Shown: positions 1-7,483, counted from the first letter of the stretch. The stretch is DNA of 19,319 nucleotides from Candidatus Omnitrophota bacterium (GCA_028719265.1 JAQUKF010000008.1:1-19319); one strand, 5' to 3'. Made by a program: numbers and translations. Notes: generated from the letters alone by a model not told the origin.

Positions 1-192
1 TTCCAGGCTGATGGTCTTGCCTTCGGACATCCAGAGCTTGAAGGCCTCAAAGGTCTTCTTGGAGATGTGCTTCTGCATGGTCTCCAGCTTGAAGGTATTC
101 TCTCCGAAGTAGGTGGAGACTTTTTTAAAAGAGGCCGGTTTCTGCAATTCAACGCCGCTGATCCTGAATAGAACTTTTTGCCTTATGCTCAT
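1..192 (-). CDS. glnN: Type III glutamine synthetase, N-terminal fragment (runs off the left edge)
   Basis: The first 64 residues are visible and the reading frame is open to the window edge. The stretch YFGENTFKLETMQKHISKK (about residues 28-46), followed by a helical segment and an EGKTI turn, matches the N-terminal region of GSIII (GlnN), where an FGxNxF...M motif precedes the catalytic domain. The full enzyme, normally about 700 residues, would make glutamine from glutamate, ammonia and ATP in the cytoplasm. The ATG at 192 is preceded by a GGGGGA ribosome site. The gene follows the GAF-ANTAR regulator by 29 nt in the same direction, so it is probably the last visible gene of the nadE operon. 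The active site lies outside the window; the call rests on N-terminal similarity recognised by eye. Confidence 0.75.
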   Translation of the reverse strand, partial: MSIRQKVLFRISGVELQKPASFKKVSTYFGENTFKLETMQKHISKKTFEAFKLWMSEGKTISLE

Positions 193-221
193 CTTATTCC
201 CCCATGTTTTAAAACACCGGG

Positions 222-974
222 TTAAATATTCTTTGCCTTTATGTCTTTCGCCAGAATAATTGCCTCCGCCACCTCGCGCATGGATTTACGCATATTCATG
301 CTTTGTTTCTGGATCAGGCGGTATGCCTCCGAAGGAGGGATACCGGCATCCTGGGAAAGGATATCTTTTGCCCGCTCGACAAGTTTACGGGTAGTCAAAG
401 CCTCTTCAGCAGAACGGGCGCGTAAATCCAGCTCCGCGTTCTCGATAGCAATAGCCGCTTGATTGGCGAGGGCGGCCAAAAGGTCCAGTTCGCTCTTGGA
501 GAATTTATGCCTCTTGGATGTATAGCAATTAAGCACCCCGATAAGTCTTCCCTTTACGGCCAGGGGGAAACAAACCAATGAGCATAAACCTTCCTTTTTG
601 GCTACATCCTGATTCAGGTAACGCGCGTCCCCCTTGACATCCAAAACGCATATAGGCTTGTTGTCCCTGGCGACCATCCCGGCGATACCCTCCCCTAACG
701 GTATATTGGGTTTCTTGTTGTATGCCTCGGATATTGACTGCGTAGCCTTTACCACCAGCTCTTTTTTATCAGGATCCAGCAGCATGAGCGAAGATATCTT
801 GGAGCTCATCGCCTCGGCTGTAACCTGGACTATCAAACGCAGCAGCTCTTCCAGATACAACCCGGAAGTGATCAAATTCGCGACCTTGGAGATCGCTTCG
901 ATCTGTTTTACATAAATCTTGTAGTTTTCCTTTTTGCCTTTCTTATTAGCAGCCATCATTTTAGTAGCCATCAT
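222..974 (-). CDS. GAF-ANTAR domain RNA-binding antitermination regulator
   Basis: This 250-residue protein has a GAF sensor domain at about residues 25-180 (LMLLDPDKKELVVKAT, IPLGEGIAGMVARDNKP, SLVCFPLAVKGRLIGVLN) and an ANTAR domain at about 190-245. The ANTAR part shows the family pattern AKDIL...GIPPSEAYRLIQKQSMNMRKSMREVAEAI, a three-helix bundle that binds paired hairpins in nascent mRNA to block termination. There is no receiver domain, so the signal is probably a small molecule or protein contact at the GAF domain. ANTAR regulators often control nitrogen genes, which fits the GSIII gene 29 nt downstream. The start overlaps the aminotransferase stop (ATGA), with AGAGGGA upstream; a second in-frame Met follows at once. 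No obvious double-hairpin ANTAR target lies in the short glnN leader. Confidence 0.88.
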   Translation of the reverse strand: MMATKMMAANKKGKKENYKIYVKQIEAISKVANLITSGLYLEELLRLIVQVTAEAMSSKISSLMLLDPDKKELVVKATQSISEAYNKKPNIPLGEGIAGMVARDNKPICVLDVKGDARYLNQDVAKKEGLCSLVCFPLAVKGRLIGVLNCYTSKRHKFSKSELDLLAALANQAAIAIENAELDLRARSAEEALTTRKLVERAKDILSQDAGIPPSEAYRLIQKQSMNMRKSMREVAEAIILAKDIKAKNI

Positions 975-2122
975 TCCCTCTTTCCCAGAAATTTTCCTAT
1001 CCTGACCAATGCCTCCTTCAAACTGTCCATGCTGGAAGCGTAAGAAATCCTAATATATCCTTCACAACAGGGCCCGAAAGCGGTCCCCGGGACAACCGCC
1101 ACTTTCTCTTTTTCGAGTAATTTTCGCGAGAAATCCATAGAAGATAGACCCGTGCCCTTTATCGAAGGGAAAATATAAAATGCCCCTTGCGGACGGGAAC
1201 ATTTCAAACCCAGCGAATTCATTTCTACGGTCACGAATTGTCTCCTGCGGTCATATTCGCGTTTCATCTGCTCCATGGACTTTCTACCGCTCGCCAGCGC
1301 CTCTGCGGCTGCCATCTGGCTGGTAATCGACACGCACATGATCGTATACTGGTGTATCTTGGTCATTGCCGCAATAATGTCTTTTGGACCGCAGGCAAAA
1401 GCTACGCGCCATCCGGTCATGGCAAAAGATTTGGAAAAACCGTTCAGATAGACGGTGTTTTTCTTTGCCCCGGGCAGTGTCGGGAAGGCAGTATGCTCAA
1501 AATCATAAGTCAGATCGCCATATACCTCATCACTGATACAAAGTATCTTGTGACGCAGCAGGATCCTGTTCAACTCCTCAAGCTCCTTGCGGCGGTAGGA
1601 AACCCCCGTAGGATTGGTAGGATAATTAAGGATGATCGCCTTGACTTTTTTGTCTATATGTTTTTTCAAAAGAGCGGGGGTTATTTTTAACCCGTTTTTT
1701 GAAGTATCAATATAAACGGGCACTCCTCCGGCAAGCTCGGTAACCGGGCCGTACGAAACATATCCCGGGACCGGGACCAGCACCTTGTCTCCCGGGTTGA
1801 TGATCGACCTCAACGCCAGATCGACACCTTCGCTTACCCCCACGGTAATCAGTATCTCTTCATCCGGGCAATAATCCAGCCCAAACTTGTTTTTCAGGTA
1901 ACGATGGATGCCTAAACGCAGCTTATAAAGACCCTTGTTCGAAGTATAGCTGGTAAACCCCTGCTCCAGCGAATATATTCCCGCCTCGCGGATCTGCCAG
2001 GGGGTGACAAAATCCGGCTCTCCCACCCCCAGGGATATGACATCCTTCATCCCCAGCACCAAATCAAAAAAGGCGCGGATGCCTGAAGGCTGTATTTTTT
2101 CAACTACTTTTGATGTTCTCAT
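971..2122 (-). CDS. Class I/II PLP-dependent aminotransferase (alanine/aspartate type)
   Basis: This is a fold-type I aminotransferase. In the numbering from the chosen ATG the motifs are NYPTNPTG (166-173), the cofactor-pocket Asp in ISDEVYGD (near 198), the Schiff-base Lys in GFSKSFAMTGWR (K231), and a C-terminal GYIRISYAS carrying the substrate-carboxylate Arg. At 383 residues it has the usual length. It should swap amino groups between an amino acid and 2-oxoglutarate or pyruvate; the exact substrate cannot be read. An Lrp-family regulator next to an aminotransferase recalls the alaR-alaT pair of Bacillus, so an alanine transaminase is a reasonable guess. The frame extends upstream to a TTG at 2137, but ATG 2122 gives the usual N-terminus (RTSKVVEKIQPSGIR). 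Neither start has an ideal ribosome site. The stop overlaps the GAF-ANTAR start. Confidence 0.9.
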   Translation of the reverse strand: MRTSKVVEKIQPSGIRAFFDLVLGMKDVISLGVGEPDFVTPWQIREAGIYSLEQGFTSYTSNKGLYKLRLGIHRYLKNKFGLDYCPDEEILITVGVSEGVDLALRSIINPGDKVLVPVPGYVSYGPVTELAGGVPVYIDTSKNGLKITPALLKKHIDKKVKAIILNYPTNPTGVSYRRKELEELNRILLRHKILCISDEVYGDLTYDFEHTAFPTLPGAKKNTVYLNGFSKSFAMTGWRVAFACGPKDIIAAMTKIHQYTIMCVSITSQMAAAEALASGRKSMEQMKREYDRRRQFVTVEMNSLGLKCSRPQGAFYIFPSIKGTGLSSMDFSRKLLEKEKVAVVPGTAFGPCCEGYIRISYASSMDSLKEALVRIGKFLGKRE

Positions 2123-2238
2123 TTTATTATAAATCAAACTTTATTTTACCCCTATCCGTGAATTTTATATTTAGACCTTGCCCCTGAGCCTGGTTTTCTT
2201 TGGCTTTACCTATCTACTCCCTGCTGTCTGCCGCTTTC

Positions 2239-2724
2239 TTAATAGGAGATGGCTATCCTCTTGTTTTCGGTCTTGTGCTTAAGGATTACCCCGTCTTCTT
2301 TGTATTTTTTCAGCAAAAAGTGCGTTGCGGTTCCACGCACATTCTCCATGCAGGAAAGCTTCTCAGCCACGAAGTTTGAAACCGTATGCAGGCTCTTGCC
2401 CTCCACTACTACCAGCAGATCATAAGTCCCACTTATAAGATAGCAGCTGGTGACTTCCGGGAACGAATAGATGCGCTCGGCAATCTTATCGAAGCCCAGG
2501 TCCTTCTGGGGAAGAATATTTACTTCGATTAACGCCCTGACCTCGGAATCGCTGTCCCTGACTAGATCCTTGTTGATTACCGCCTTATACTTTAAGATCG
2601 CCCCCTCTTTTTCGTATTTCCTGATCGATTTCCTTACCGCGGCGGGATCCTTACGGATCATCTTTGCGATCTCCTCCGCGCTTGCCCGGCCGTCTTTTTC
2701 CAAAATCTCCAATATCTCGTCCAT
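2239..2724 (-). CDS. Lrp/AsnC family transcriptional regulator
   Basis: This 161-residue protein has an N-terminal winged helix-turn-helix (about residues 3-50: ASAEEIAKMIRKDPAAVRKSIRKYEKEGAI) and a C-terminal RAM/AsnC ligand-binding domain (about 62-148: VRALIEVNI, VTSCYLISGTYDLLVVVEG). Proteins of this family form dimers to octamers, sense amino acids and control amino-acid metabolism genes, often including themselves. I chose ATG 2724 because AAGGAGGAG lies just upstream; the frame continues to a TTG at 2754 inside nadE, but that form lacks a ribosome site. It lies 14 nt after nadE and 116 nt before the aminotransferase, the likely target. The AT-rich 2123-2238 gap could hold an operator, but no clear dyad was found. 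Confidence 0.9.
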   Translation of the reverse strand: MDEILEILEKDGRASAEEIAKMIRKDPAAVRKSIRKYEKEGAILKYKAVINKDLVRDSDSEVRALIEVNILPQKDLGFDKIAERIYSFPEVTSCYLISGTYDLLVVVEGKSLHTVSNFVAEKLSCMENVRGTATHFLLKKYKEDGVILKHKTENKRIAISY

Positions 2725-2738
2725 CACTGCTCTCCTCC

Positions 2739-3458
2739 TTAGCGAATACGGCAAATCTCGGCGCCTTTTCTTTTATGGCCCGAATCCCTGTGCATCTTTC
2801 TTACTTTGCTGATCTTGACCCTGCGGGCCGCCTGTTTTTTCTTGTTGCAAAACCTTTCTAATATATCGTCCAGCTCATCGTAAGTTATGCCCATTTCCCC
2901 TTCATCGGTCTGCCCATGCCAGAGCCCGGCGGTAGGCGGCTTGGCAATAATCCCCTGGGGTATTTTCAGTTCCCCGGCAAGCCTGCGCACCTGGCGCTTG
3001 AAGAGATCCGCGATCGGCAGGATATCCACTCCGCCGTCCCCGTATTTGGTGAAATATCCTACCAGGAGCTCGGATTTATTGCCTGTTCCACAAACCAGAT
3101 AGTTCAGCTTGTTGGCGAAATAATAAAGCGTACTCATGCGCAGACGGGGTTTGAGATTTCCTTTAGCCAGGCCTCCGGCAGGCGGCAGGGCCTTCAGGAA
3201 ATTATTATAAACCCCCGACAGGTCAACCAGTTTCGATTTAAGTTTGAGTTTTGAAGCAACCAGGCGCGCATCTTTCAAATCCTGCGCGTTGCTGTTACAC
3301 GGCAGGAAAAGCACAAGCACCCTGTCTTTCCCCACCGCCTCTTTACATAGGGCGGCGACTACCGCGGAATCTATGCCTCCGGAAAGCCCCAGCACAATAC
3401 CTTTGGCCCCGGACAATTTAACCTGCTCCCTGATCCAGGAAACTATCCTATTTTTCAT
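2739..3458 (-). CDS. nadE: NH3-dependent NAD+ synthetase
   Basis: The enzyme converts deamido-NAD to NAD using ATP and ammonia, the last step of NAD synthesis. The 239 residues show the N-type ATP pyrophosphatase P-loop SGGIDS (26-31), GTGNKSE (124-130), TKYGDGGVDILPI (137-149) and PPTAGLWHGQTDEGEMG (174-190), all hallmarks of NadE. There is no nitrilase-type glutaminase domain, so it uses free ammonia, which fits a nitrogen-assimilation operon. ATG 3458 has GGAG about nine bases upstream. It is the first gene after the promoter at 3510-3538 and is followed by the Lrp gene after 14 nt. The basic C-terminal tail (residues 205-239) is poorly conserved in the family. Confidence 0.95.
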   Translation of the reverse strand: MKNRIVSWIREQVKLSGAKGIVLGLSGGIDSAVVAALCKEAVGKDRVLVLFLPCNSNAQDLKDARLVASKLKLKSKLVDLSGVYNNFLKALPPAGGLAKGNLKPRLRMSTLYYFANKLNYLVCGTGNKSELLVGYFTKYGDGGVDILPIADLFKRQVRRLAGELKIPQGIIAKPPTAGLWHGQTDEGEMGITYDELDDILERFCNKKKQAARRVKISKVRKMHRDSGHKRKGAEICRIR

Positions 3459-3509
3459 ATTCCATACTCCATAATTATTATATTATTATAATAAGGGGGT
3501 AATTAGAAA

Positions 3510-3538
3510 ATTATATACCACTAAATTCAGAGGGTCAA
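3510..3538 (-). promoter_or_regulatory. Sigma70-type promoter of the nadE-lrp-aminotransferase-ANTAR-glnN operon
   Basis: On the minus strand TTGACC (3533-3538) and TATAAT (3510-3515) are separated by exactly 17 bp, close to the ideal sigma70 promoter. Transcription would start near 3503, giving a leader of about 45 nt before nadE. The leader contains an AT-only perfect palindrome, TTATTATAATAA (3483-3494), which may be an operator or only low-complexity sequence. The promoter sits between phoU and nadE, marking the boundary between the phosphate and nitrogen units. Confidence 0.75.
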
Positions 3539-3553
3539 GGAGATATATTACCC

Positions 3554-4225
3554 TTATTTCAGCTCTTCCGGGTGATGTTTTACCACCTTGGCCTCCACCA
3601 TGTATATTACGTCCTCGGCTATGTTGGTGGTGTGGTCGCATATGCGTTCAAGATACCTGGCGATAAGCAGCAGGGCTACGGCGCGTTCAGCTGTCTGTGG
3701 ATCCCGCGCCAGGTATTCGCTGACCAGCTCATCCTGCACAAGGTTACGCAGCCTGTCTGCTTCGGCATCATCCAGGACCACCTTCCTGGCAAGCTGGGCA
3801 TCCCTTTTGATGAATGCGTCAATTGCGTCGCCAACCATATCCTGGGAAACCAGCGAAAGCTTAGGTATGTCCACCAGCGGCTTAAGCAGGGGCTTTTCCA
3901 TAAGTTCCAGCGACCTTTGCGAGATATCAACGGCGATATCCGCGATACGCTCAAGCTCCGCGTTAATCTTCATCCCCGTAGAAATATACCTCAAATCCCC
4001 GGCCATCGGCTGATAACGGGCAATAAGGTCTATGCATTTATCGTCTATTTCCAGCTCCAGCTCATCGATCTTGTTATCGGTATTGATAACGTCCTGGGCC
4101 AGGGCCTTATCGCGGTTCTTCAGTGACTCAATGGACTTAAATATCGACTCCTGGGCAAAGACCGCCATCTTCAAGATATCCCTGTGCAATTCCTTCAATT
4201 CTTCGTCCAAATGCCTCAACATCAT
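3554..4225 (-). CDS. phoU: Phosphate uptake regulator PhoU, copy 1
   Basis: This 223-residue all-helical protein has the two tandem three-helix PhoU repeats. Repeat 1 shows DLIARYQPMAGDLRYI and ELERIADIAVDISQRS (about residues 66-104); repeat 2 shows EADRLRNLVQDEL and YLERICDHTTNIAEDVIYMVE (about 155-211). The E-x-x-x-D patterns are the metal-binding motifs of the family. PhoU acts on the inner face of the membrane, links Pst transport activity to the PhoR kinase and restrains uptake. It follows the degenerate-signature pstB by 41 nt and closes cluster 1. Two ATG codons stand in tandem (4225 and 4222) after GGGAGG; either could be used. It is a diverged paralogue of the PhoU at 14020-14700. 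Confidence 0.95.
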   Translation of the reverse strand: MMLRHLDEELKELHRDILKMAVFAQESIFKSIESLKNRDKALAQDVINTDNKIDELELEIDDKCIDLIARYQPMAGDLRYISTGMKINAELERIADIAVDISQRSLELMEKPLLKPLVDIPKLSLVSQDMVGDAIDAFIKRDAQLARKVVLDDAEADRLRNLVQDELVSEYLARDPQTAERAVALLLIARYLERICDHTTNIAEDVIYMVEAKVVKHHPEELK

Positions 4226-4266
4226 GCACCTCCCGTTCTCATCCGGCTCAAACGCGCCGGAATATC

Positions 4267-5022
4267 CTAACCGTAGCGGCCGGTAATATAATCTTCCGTC
4301 CTTTTATCCTTTGGGCCTTTAAAAATATCCCGTGTTTTGCCGAACTCCACCAATTCGCCTAAAAGCATGAAACCCGTATTGTCGGATACGCGCGCCGCCT
4401 GCTGCATATTATGCGTGACGATTATGATCGTATAATTGTTCTTTAATTCGCGCATCAGCTCTTCGATGCGGCCGGTCGCCTGCGGGTCAAGGGTAGAACA
4501 CGGTTCATCCATAAGCAGGATCTCCGGCTTGACCGCGATAAGCCTGGCAATGCAAAGCCTTTGTTTCTGCTCCAGGGATAAACTCAAAGCAGACCTCCTA
4601 AGTTTATCTTTTAACTCATCCCACAAAAGAACGGAACTTAAACTATCCTCCACTATCTCGTCAAGCTCAGACCTGCTCAACCCTTCAGTGTGCACCTTTT
4701 GGCCGAAAACAATATTCTCGTAGATGGAAAGAGGGAACGGGTTGGGGCGCTGGAAAACCATCCCTACGTTTTTTCGCAGCTTCACCAGGTCCGGCTTATC
4801 GGAAATAATATCCTGTCCGTCAATAATCACCTGCCCGCTGACACGCACCCCTTCGACAAAATCGTTCATCCGGTTAAACACCCTAAGCAGGGTGGATTTT
4901 CCGCATCCAGAAGGACCGATCATCGCCGTGATCTCCCTTTCGGGAAAATGCGCTCCAACATCGATGAGCGCCTGGAAATCCCCGTACCATAAATTCAGGT
5001 TATCGACCCTGATATCGGCCAT
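4267..5022 (-). CDS. pstB: Phosphate ABC transporter ATPase PstB with degenerate signature motif (subunit A)
   Basis: This 251-residue protein is colinear with PstB: A-loop Tyr in NLWYGD, Walker A GPSGCGKST (36-44), Q-loop Gln91 in VFQRPNPFP, Walker B with catalytic Glu in LLMDEP (D172, E173), and H-loop His204 in VTHNMQQAARV. The ABC signature, normally LSGGQ, reads LSLEQ (148-152; bases 4567-4581), checked codon by codon. Both signature glycines are gone, so this subunit should not complete the ATP site of a partner. The D-loop is altered to STLDPQAT. It is joined to the preceding pstB by a TAATG overlap, which suggests translational coupling and equal amounts. The rest of the protein is well conserved and ends DYITGRYG like typical PstB, so decay into a pseudogene is unlikely. 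Inference: half of a heterodimeric ATPase. Confidence 0.93.
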   Translation of the reverse strand: MADIRVDNLNLWYGDFQALIDVGAHFPEREITAMIGPSGCGKSTLLRVFNRMNDFVEGVRVSGQVIIDGQDIISDKPDLVKLRKNVGMVFQRPNPFPLSIYENIVFGQKVHTEGLSRSELDEIVEDSLSSVLLWDELKDKLRRSALSLSLEQKQRLCIARLIAVKPEILLMDEPCSTLDPQATGRIEELMRELKNNYTIIIVTHNMQQAARVSDNTGFMLLGELVEFGKTRDIFKGPKDKRTEDYITGRYG

Positions 5023-5768
5023 TATCCGAACTCCCCCCTGATATACCCATCCGTGCGCCGGTCAGCGGGATTAGTGAATATTTTCTCCGTGCTGTCCAGC
5101 TCAACAAGCTCTCCGGAAAGAAAGAACGCCGTACGGTCACCGACCCTGGCAGCCTGTTTTACGTTATTGGTAACCAGCACTATGGTATAATCCTTTTTCA
5201 ATTTAAGCATTGCTTCTTCGACCTTGGATGTGGATATCGGATCCAGGCCGGAACAAGGCTCATCGAACAGGATAACCTCGGGTTCCACCGCCAGGGTCCT
5301 TGCTATACAAAGACGCTGCTGCTGGCCTCCGGACAGCTTGAAAGCCGAAACATCCAGCCTGTCCTTAACCTCATCCCAAAGGTATGCCTGTTTAAGCGAG
5401 TGTTCGACGAGCGCGCATACCTTCGGGCGTCTTCTTTCTCCGTGCATCTTAACGCCGTAAGCTACGTTCTCAAAGATAGACAGGGGAAGCGGCAGAGGTA
5501 AAGCAAAAACCATTCCTACTCTTTTACGCAGGCCGCAGATATCTATCTTTCTTATGTCCTCGCCGTCAAACCCCAGCCAGCCGCCCATCCTGAAACCGGG
5601 ACTTAGATCGTTCAGGCGGTTAAGCATGCGCAAGAAACTGGTTTTCCCGCTGTTGGATGGGCCGATTATGCTCAGGATCTCATTTGCCTTAATTTCAATA
5701 TCCACGTTTTTTAAGGCGCGGACCTGGCCAAACCATATATTGAGATCTTTAGCGACAAACTTTACCAT
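5022..5768 (-). CDS. pstB: PstB-like ATPase lacking Q-loop Gln and H-loop His (subunit B)
   Basis: This 248-residue PstB homologue keeps a perfect signature, LSGGQQQRLCIAR (145-157), and Walker B with Glu (FDEP, D169-E170). Its own nucleotide-site residues are worn: the A-loop aromatic is Phe (IWFG), Walker A is GPSNSGKT, the Q-loop Gln is Ala89 (codon 5502-5504, VFALPLPLP in place of VFQKPNPFP), and the H-loop His is Asn201 (codon 5166-5168, VTNNVKQAARV). Its losses mirror those of the next gene. It overlaps pstA by 7 nt and the next pstB by TAATG. Together the two would form one standard ATP site (A-subunit Walker/Q/H plus this LSGGQ) and one non-standard site. Tandem pstB genes exist in Firmicutes; whether those show the same pattern could not be checked here. 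Confidence 0.92.
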   Translation of the reverse strand: MVKFVAKDLNIWFGQVRALKNVDIEIKANEILSIIGPSNSGKTSFLRMLNRLNDLSPGFRMGGWLGFDGEDIRKIDICGLRKRVGMVFALPLPLPLSIFENVAYGVKMHGERRRPKVCALVEHSLKQAYLWDEVKDRLDVSAFKLSGGQQQRLCIARTLAVEPEVILFDEPCSGLDPISTSKVEEAMLKLKKDYTIVLVTNNVKQAARVGDRTAFFLSGELVELDSTEKIFTNPADRRTDGYIRGEFG

Positions 5769-6610
5769 TTCTTCCTCTTCCTGAAATTATAACGGATAAT
5801 TATAGCCACCAGGTTCATGAACAGTACCAGGGACAAAAGCACCAGGGCCGTGCCGTAACGTATCTTTTCTTCGACATTAGGAACCTGGGTCGAAATAACG
5901 TATAAATGATACGGAAGCGCCATGACCTGATCGAATATGGATTTGGGAAGCCTTGGTAAATAAAAAGCCGCGACGGTAAAGAGTATCGGGGCGGTCTCTC
6001 CCGCCGCCCTGCCCAACCCAAGGATTGTACCGGTCAGTATCCCCGGTATGGCATTAGGCAAGACTATATGCCTTATAGTCTGCCATTTGCTTGCGCCCAG
6101 CGAAAGACTTACCTCGCGGAATGACTGCGGCACGCTCTCCAGGGCTTCCCGCGCAGTAGTGATGATTATCGGCAGGATCATTATGCCCAGGGTAAGCGAA
6201 CCTGACAAGATCGAAGCGCCGAACCTCAAGAAGACGACAAACAGGGCCAGACCGAACAATCCATATACTACCGAAGGGACTCCGGCGAGGTTTACGATCG
6301 CCAGTTTTATTATACGGTTGAGCGGATTATTCCCGGCATATTCGCTTAGATAAATTGCCGCCAGCAGCCCGATAGGCAGGGCAAAAAGTATGGCCCCGAA
6401 AACAAGATAAAATGTCCCGATGATCGCCGGGAAAATCCCTCCCGCGCGCATCCCCTGACGCGGGATATCTGATAAAAACTGCCAGTTGATCGCAGGCAGC
6501 CCTTTTTGTACAATGACCACCACGATCAACCCTACCGGTACGAGGATCAGCAGGGTGGCCAGAAAAAGGAAAAAGAACGCTATCTTTTGCGATCTCTGCG
6601 TATTAGACAT
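5762..6610 (-). CDS. pstA: Phosphate ABC transporter permease PstA, copy 1
   Basis: This 282-residue inner-membrane permease has about six hydrophobic segments, the first at about residues 10-33. The binding-protein-dependent transport EAA loop lies at about 155-185 (EALESVPQSFREVSLSLGASKWQTIR) and contacts the ATPase. The charged pair in GRAAGETAP (R201, E205) is the conserved PstA motif needed for phosphate translocation. It pairs with PstC encoded just before it, sharing a TAATG overlap, and its stop overlaps the start of the first pstB by 7 nt. It is about the same length as the second PstA at 15528-16376 and closely similar around the EAA loop. The ATPases it contacts are asymmetric, so PstA and PstC may each face a specific one. 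Confidence 0.95.
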   Translation of the reverse strand: MSNTQRSQKIAFFFLFLATLLILVPVGLIVVVIVQKGLPAINWQFLSDIPRQGMRAGGIFPAIIGTFYLVFGAILFALPIGLLAAIYLSEYAGNNPLNRIIKLAIVNLAGVPSVVYGLFGLALFVVFLRFGASILSGSLTLGIMILPIIITTAREALESVPQSFREVSLSLGASKWQTIRHIVLPNAIPGILTGTILGLGRAAGETAPILFTVAAFYLPRLPKSIFDQVMALPYHLYVISTQVPNVEEKIRYGTALVLLSLVLFMNLVAIIIRYNFRKRKKW

Positions 6611-7473
6611 TAGCTTCTTTTATGCAGGAAAAGGTCCGCACTGACATTAATGATAAAACTTATTATAAACAAAACTATACCGATGGCAAAAAGCGCGAAA
6701 TAATGCTCGCTGCCTACTACCGCCTCACCCATCTCTGCGGCGATGGTAGCGGTCAGGGTGCGTACCGGAACCAGTATGCTGTGCGGGATGACCGCGGCAT
6801 TGCCGGTGATCATCATTACCGCCATGGTCTCCCCGATAACCCTGCCTATGCCCAGCATTACCGCCGCGACTATCCCCGAAGAGGCGGCCGGGAGCAAAAC
6901 CCGGTATATCGTCTGCCAGTGGGTGGCGCCCAGGGCAAAAGCCCCTTCTTTGTAATTCTTCGGCACGGAATAAAGAGCGTCTTCTGCGATCGAAACTATC
7001 GTAGGCATGGCCATAAAGGCAAGGATTATCGATCCTGATAAGGCGGTCAAGCCTGTAGGCAGGCCGAATATACGCTTCACCCATGGAACGAGGGTAACCA
7101 TACCGATAAATCCCAGCACTACGCTGGGGATAGCGGCCAATAGTTCTATTCCCGCCTTCAGGAACTCTTTAATCCCCGAGGGGGCAACTTCGGATATGTA
7201 AACGGCGCAGGCGATACCTATGGGAATAGAGATTATCGCCGCCCCCAAAGTTACCATCAGCGAACCGAAGATAAGCGGCAATATACCCAGCTGCGCCGGT
7301 TCCGAAATAGGGTACCACCTCTTGCCCGCAAGGAAATCAACCGGACTGACATATTTGAATACCGCCAGGGCCTCTTTGGACAAAAACAGGAAGATCAGGA
7401 TGACAAAAAAGATGGAGGCTAGCCCGCAGATAAAGATAAGTTTGTCTATGATAAATTCTTTGAGCTTCCTCAT
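6610..7473 (-). CDS. pstC: Phosphate ABC transporter permease PstC, copy 1
   Basis: This 287-residue inner-membrane permease forms the channel with PstA. It starts with a transmembrane helix (about residues 11-32), followed by a periplasmic loop with the PstC-typical KRWYPISEPAQLGILPLIFGS. The EAA coupling loop lies at about 164-195 (EDALYSVPKNYKEGAFALGATHWQTI), and the conserved charged pair is in GRVIGETM (R211, E215). ATG 7473 lies 10 nt after the pstS stop and has only a weak ribosome site, so translation may depend on ribosomes coming from pstS. The stop overlaps the pstA start as TAATG. It is paralogous to the PstC at 16373-17263. Confidence 0.95.
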   Translation of the reverse strand: MRKLKEFIIDKLIFICGLASIFFVILIFLFLSKEALAVFKYVSPVDFLAGKRWYPISEPAQLGILPLIFGSLMVTLGAAIISIPIGIACAVYISEVAPSGIKEFLKAGIELLAAIPSVVLGFIGMVTLVPWVKRIFGLPTGLTALSGSIILAFMAMPTIVSIAEDALYSVPKNYKEGAFALGATHWQTIYRVLLPAASSGIVAAVMLGIGRVIGETMAVMMITGNAAVIPHSILVPVRTLTATIAAEMGEAVVGSEHYFALFAIGIVLFIISFIINVSADLFLHKRS

Positions 7474-7483
7474 AAGCGATAGG

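Noticed and set aside
2123..2238. A separate promoter for the aminotransferase (TATAAT just before ATG 2122)
   Set aside because: The TATAAT is too close to the start codon for a normal leader, and no matching -35 box was found.
3477..3500. AT-only palindromic stretch as a replication origin or terminator
   Set aside because: There are no DnaA boxes or GC stem; it is better read as AT-rich leader next to the nadE promoter.
4267..5022. The signature-deficient pstB as a decaying pseudogene
   Set aside because: The frame is intact at normal length, all other motifs are perfect, it is coupled by TAATG to its neighbour, and its defect is exactly complemented by that neighbour.
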